Assembly: GCA_934631995.1 (NCBI GenBank)
Contig: CAKTYF010000010.1
Location: forward strand, 1 to 33,022
Origin: an uncultured Eggerthellaceae bacterium
GTDB lineage: Bacteria; Actinomycetota; Coriobacteriia; Coriobacteriales; Eggerthellaceae
Direction of reading: 5' to 3'
DNA length: 33,022 bases
Shown here: positions 32,619-33,022 of the stretch, piece after piece
How positions within the stretch are numbered: the first letter of the stretch is position 1
Layout of the letters: the number at the start of each line of letters is the position of its first letter
Program-made: the position numbers and the translations under genes
The notes under the pieces: model-generated
The model's database searches: none
Told to the model about the DNA's origin: nothing
What the model saw: the letters and a program-made list of their open reading frames with translations, nothing else

Positions 32619-32663
32619 GCGGAAGCTCGATCCCTCTCTCCGAGCTTCCGCGTTTTTGTTTTT
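32619..32663 (+). terminator. Intrinsic terminator of the candidate small RNA
   Basis: GCGGAAGCTCG (32619-32629) pairs perfectly with CGAGCTTCCGC (32641-32651) around an 11-base CU-rich loop, followed by GTTTTTGTTTTT. One of the strongest terminators in the window. Confidence 0.92.
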
Positions 32664-32959
32664 ACCTTTGTTCCCTTCTTGAATGCTTTCTTATTTCTGC
32701 TGGTTTTGAGCCGGGAGCGAGCAGCGAAAAAATAAAGCGTGACGGTCTTCGATTCAAGAAAAACCGCCGAAAACGGTCCTTCCCCAGTATGCCTCCATCA
32801 ACATTAACCCCACCTTCCATCAACACACTGACCTGCGAAAACGAAAGATTACCCCACGGGGGTACTAGGCGCGCACACGCGTAGGGGCGCATTATGCGGT
32901 CAACGATGCGGGGCGCAACCGTCCCGAAAAACCTATCGGAAAGAAAAAGGAGACCAGCT
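32664..32959. other. Gene-free stretch before the right edge
   Basis: About 300 bases without a supported gene. A minus-strand frame at 32662-32892 lacks a ribosome site and family resemblance. A CATTAT near 32890 could be a -10 for the short frame that follows. Confidence 0.45.
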
Positions 32960-32980
32960 ATGAGTAGTCAAGACCTTTGA
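32960..32980 (+). other. Six-codon ORF with strong ribosome site near the window edge
   Basis: AAAAAGGAG lies seven bases before an ATG that reads MSSQDL then TGA. It may be a leader peptide, or the disrupted 5' end of a gene beyond the window. The overlapping frame from TTG 32977 ends at 33018 after 13 codons. Too little sequence remains to decide. Confidence 0.3.
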
Positions 32981-33022
32981 ACGAGATTTCTGAGAAAGCT
33001 TTCGTAAGTGGTTTGTAAGTAA

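Larger units (their letters stand above)
32501..32663 (+). ncRNA. Candidate metal-responsive small RNA with anti-Shine-Dalgarno CU tract
   Basis: A predicted 160-nt transcript bounded by promoter and terminator, with no ORF preceded by a ribosome site. From 5' to 3': a hairpin GTTGGC/GCTAAC (32528-32545, one G-U pair); a larger hairpin with stem GCAGTGGA (32550-32557) and TCCACTGC (32602-32609); and the terminator hairpin. The large loop holds a pyrimidine-only tract at 32575-32600 starting CCTCCTCTCTCT. The terminator loop is also CU-rich (ATCCCTCTCTC). Such loops are typical of small RNAs that block ribosome sites. The operator shared with feo promoters suggests metal control. Alternatives: an untranslated leader with attenuator for a gene beyond the window, or a Rho-binding segment. 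Confidence 0.55.

Noticed and set aside
32662..32892. Minus-strand ORF of 76 codons
   Set aside because: No ribosome site and overlap with the terminator region; reads like a chance frame.
32972..32981. CTTTGA resembling the prfB programmed +1 frameshift site
   Set aside because: The +1 frame stops after four codons and no release-factor sequence follows within the window.

Overview
The window looks like a chromosomal segment of an anaerobic actinobacterium of the class Coriobacteriia, probably Eggerthellaceae-like. The reasons are moderate GC content, clear Shine-Dalgarno sites with many GTG starts, Ala/Gly-rich protein inserts, a cytochrome c maturation locus in a Gram-positive-type genome, and a large Feo iron locus. 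The placement is inferred from gene content and style; no rRNA or database match supports it.

Left part (1-11.4 kb): the 3' part of dnaB, then purA and purD, a HemW-like radical SAM protein, an unknown membrane protein, a convergent two-gene unit (CitMHS/NhaD-type transporter plus M20 dipeptidase), an IscR-type Rrf2 regulator, a short-form prepilin peptidase and a small orphan ORF. Middle (11.4-19.5 kb): tRNA-Phe(GAA), an AEC carrier, a DMT/EamA carrier, tRNA-Leu(CAA), a GNAT-NUDIX fusion, and a leftward three-gene unit resembling Bacillus subtilis ydjG-ydjH-ydjI (zinc-ribbon membrane protein, TPM protein, SPFH/zinc-ribbon protein). Two perfect 32-bp copies of a palindromic element lie in opposite orientation at the two convergent gene junctions of this part.

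Right part (19.9-33 kb): a rightward ccmE-ccmF-ccmA-ccmB-ccmC-ccmD-like locus. Its CcmE carries the Cys-type C-x3-Y haem site and a second, duplicated domain, and no ccmH or ccmI is present, which matches the System I* layout. After yigZ come leftward iron genes: feoA, feoA, feoB, then a terminator and a coupled pair (FeoB-associated Cys-rich membrane protein plus a heavy-metal-associated domain protein). DIP1984 and HIT family genes follow, then a roughly 800-base region without a recognisable protein gene.

The most interesting signal is in that last region. A sigma70-type promoter (32467-32494), a 16-bp palindrome over the predicted start (32502-32517) and a strong intrinsic terminator (32619-32663) define a transcript of about 160 nt with no ORF. 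It holds a pyrimidine-only tract beginning CCTCCT and a second CU-rich terminator loop, both complementary to ribosome binding sites. Variants of the same 16-bp palindrome overlap the -10 regions of the feoA and feoB promoters. I read this as a candidate metal-responsive small RNA in one regulon with Feo iron uptake. All of it was read by eye and has not been tested by folding, search or expression data.
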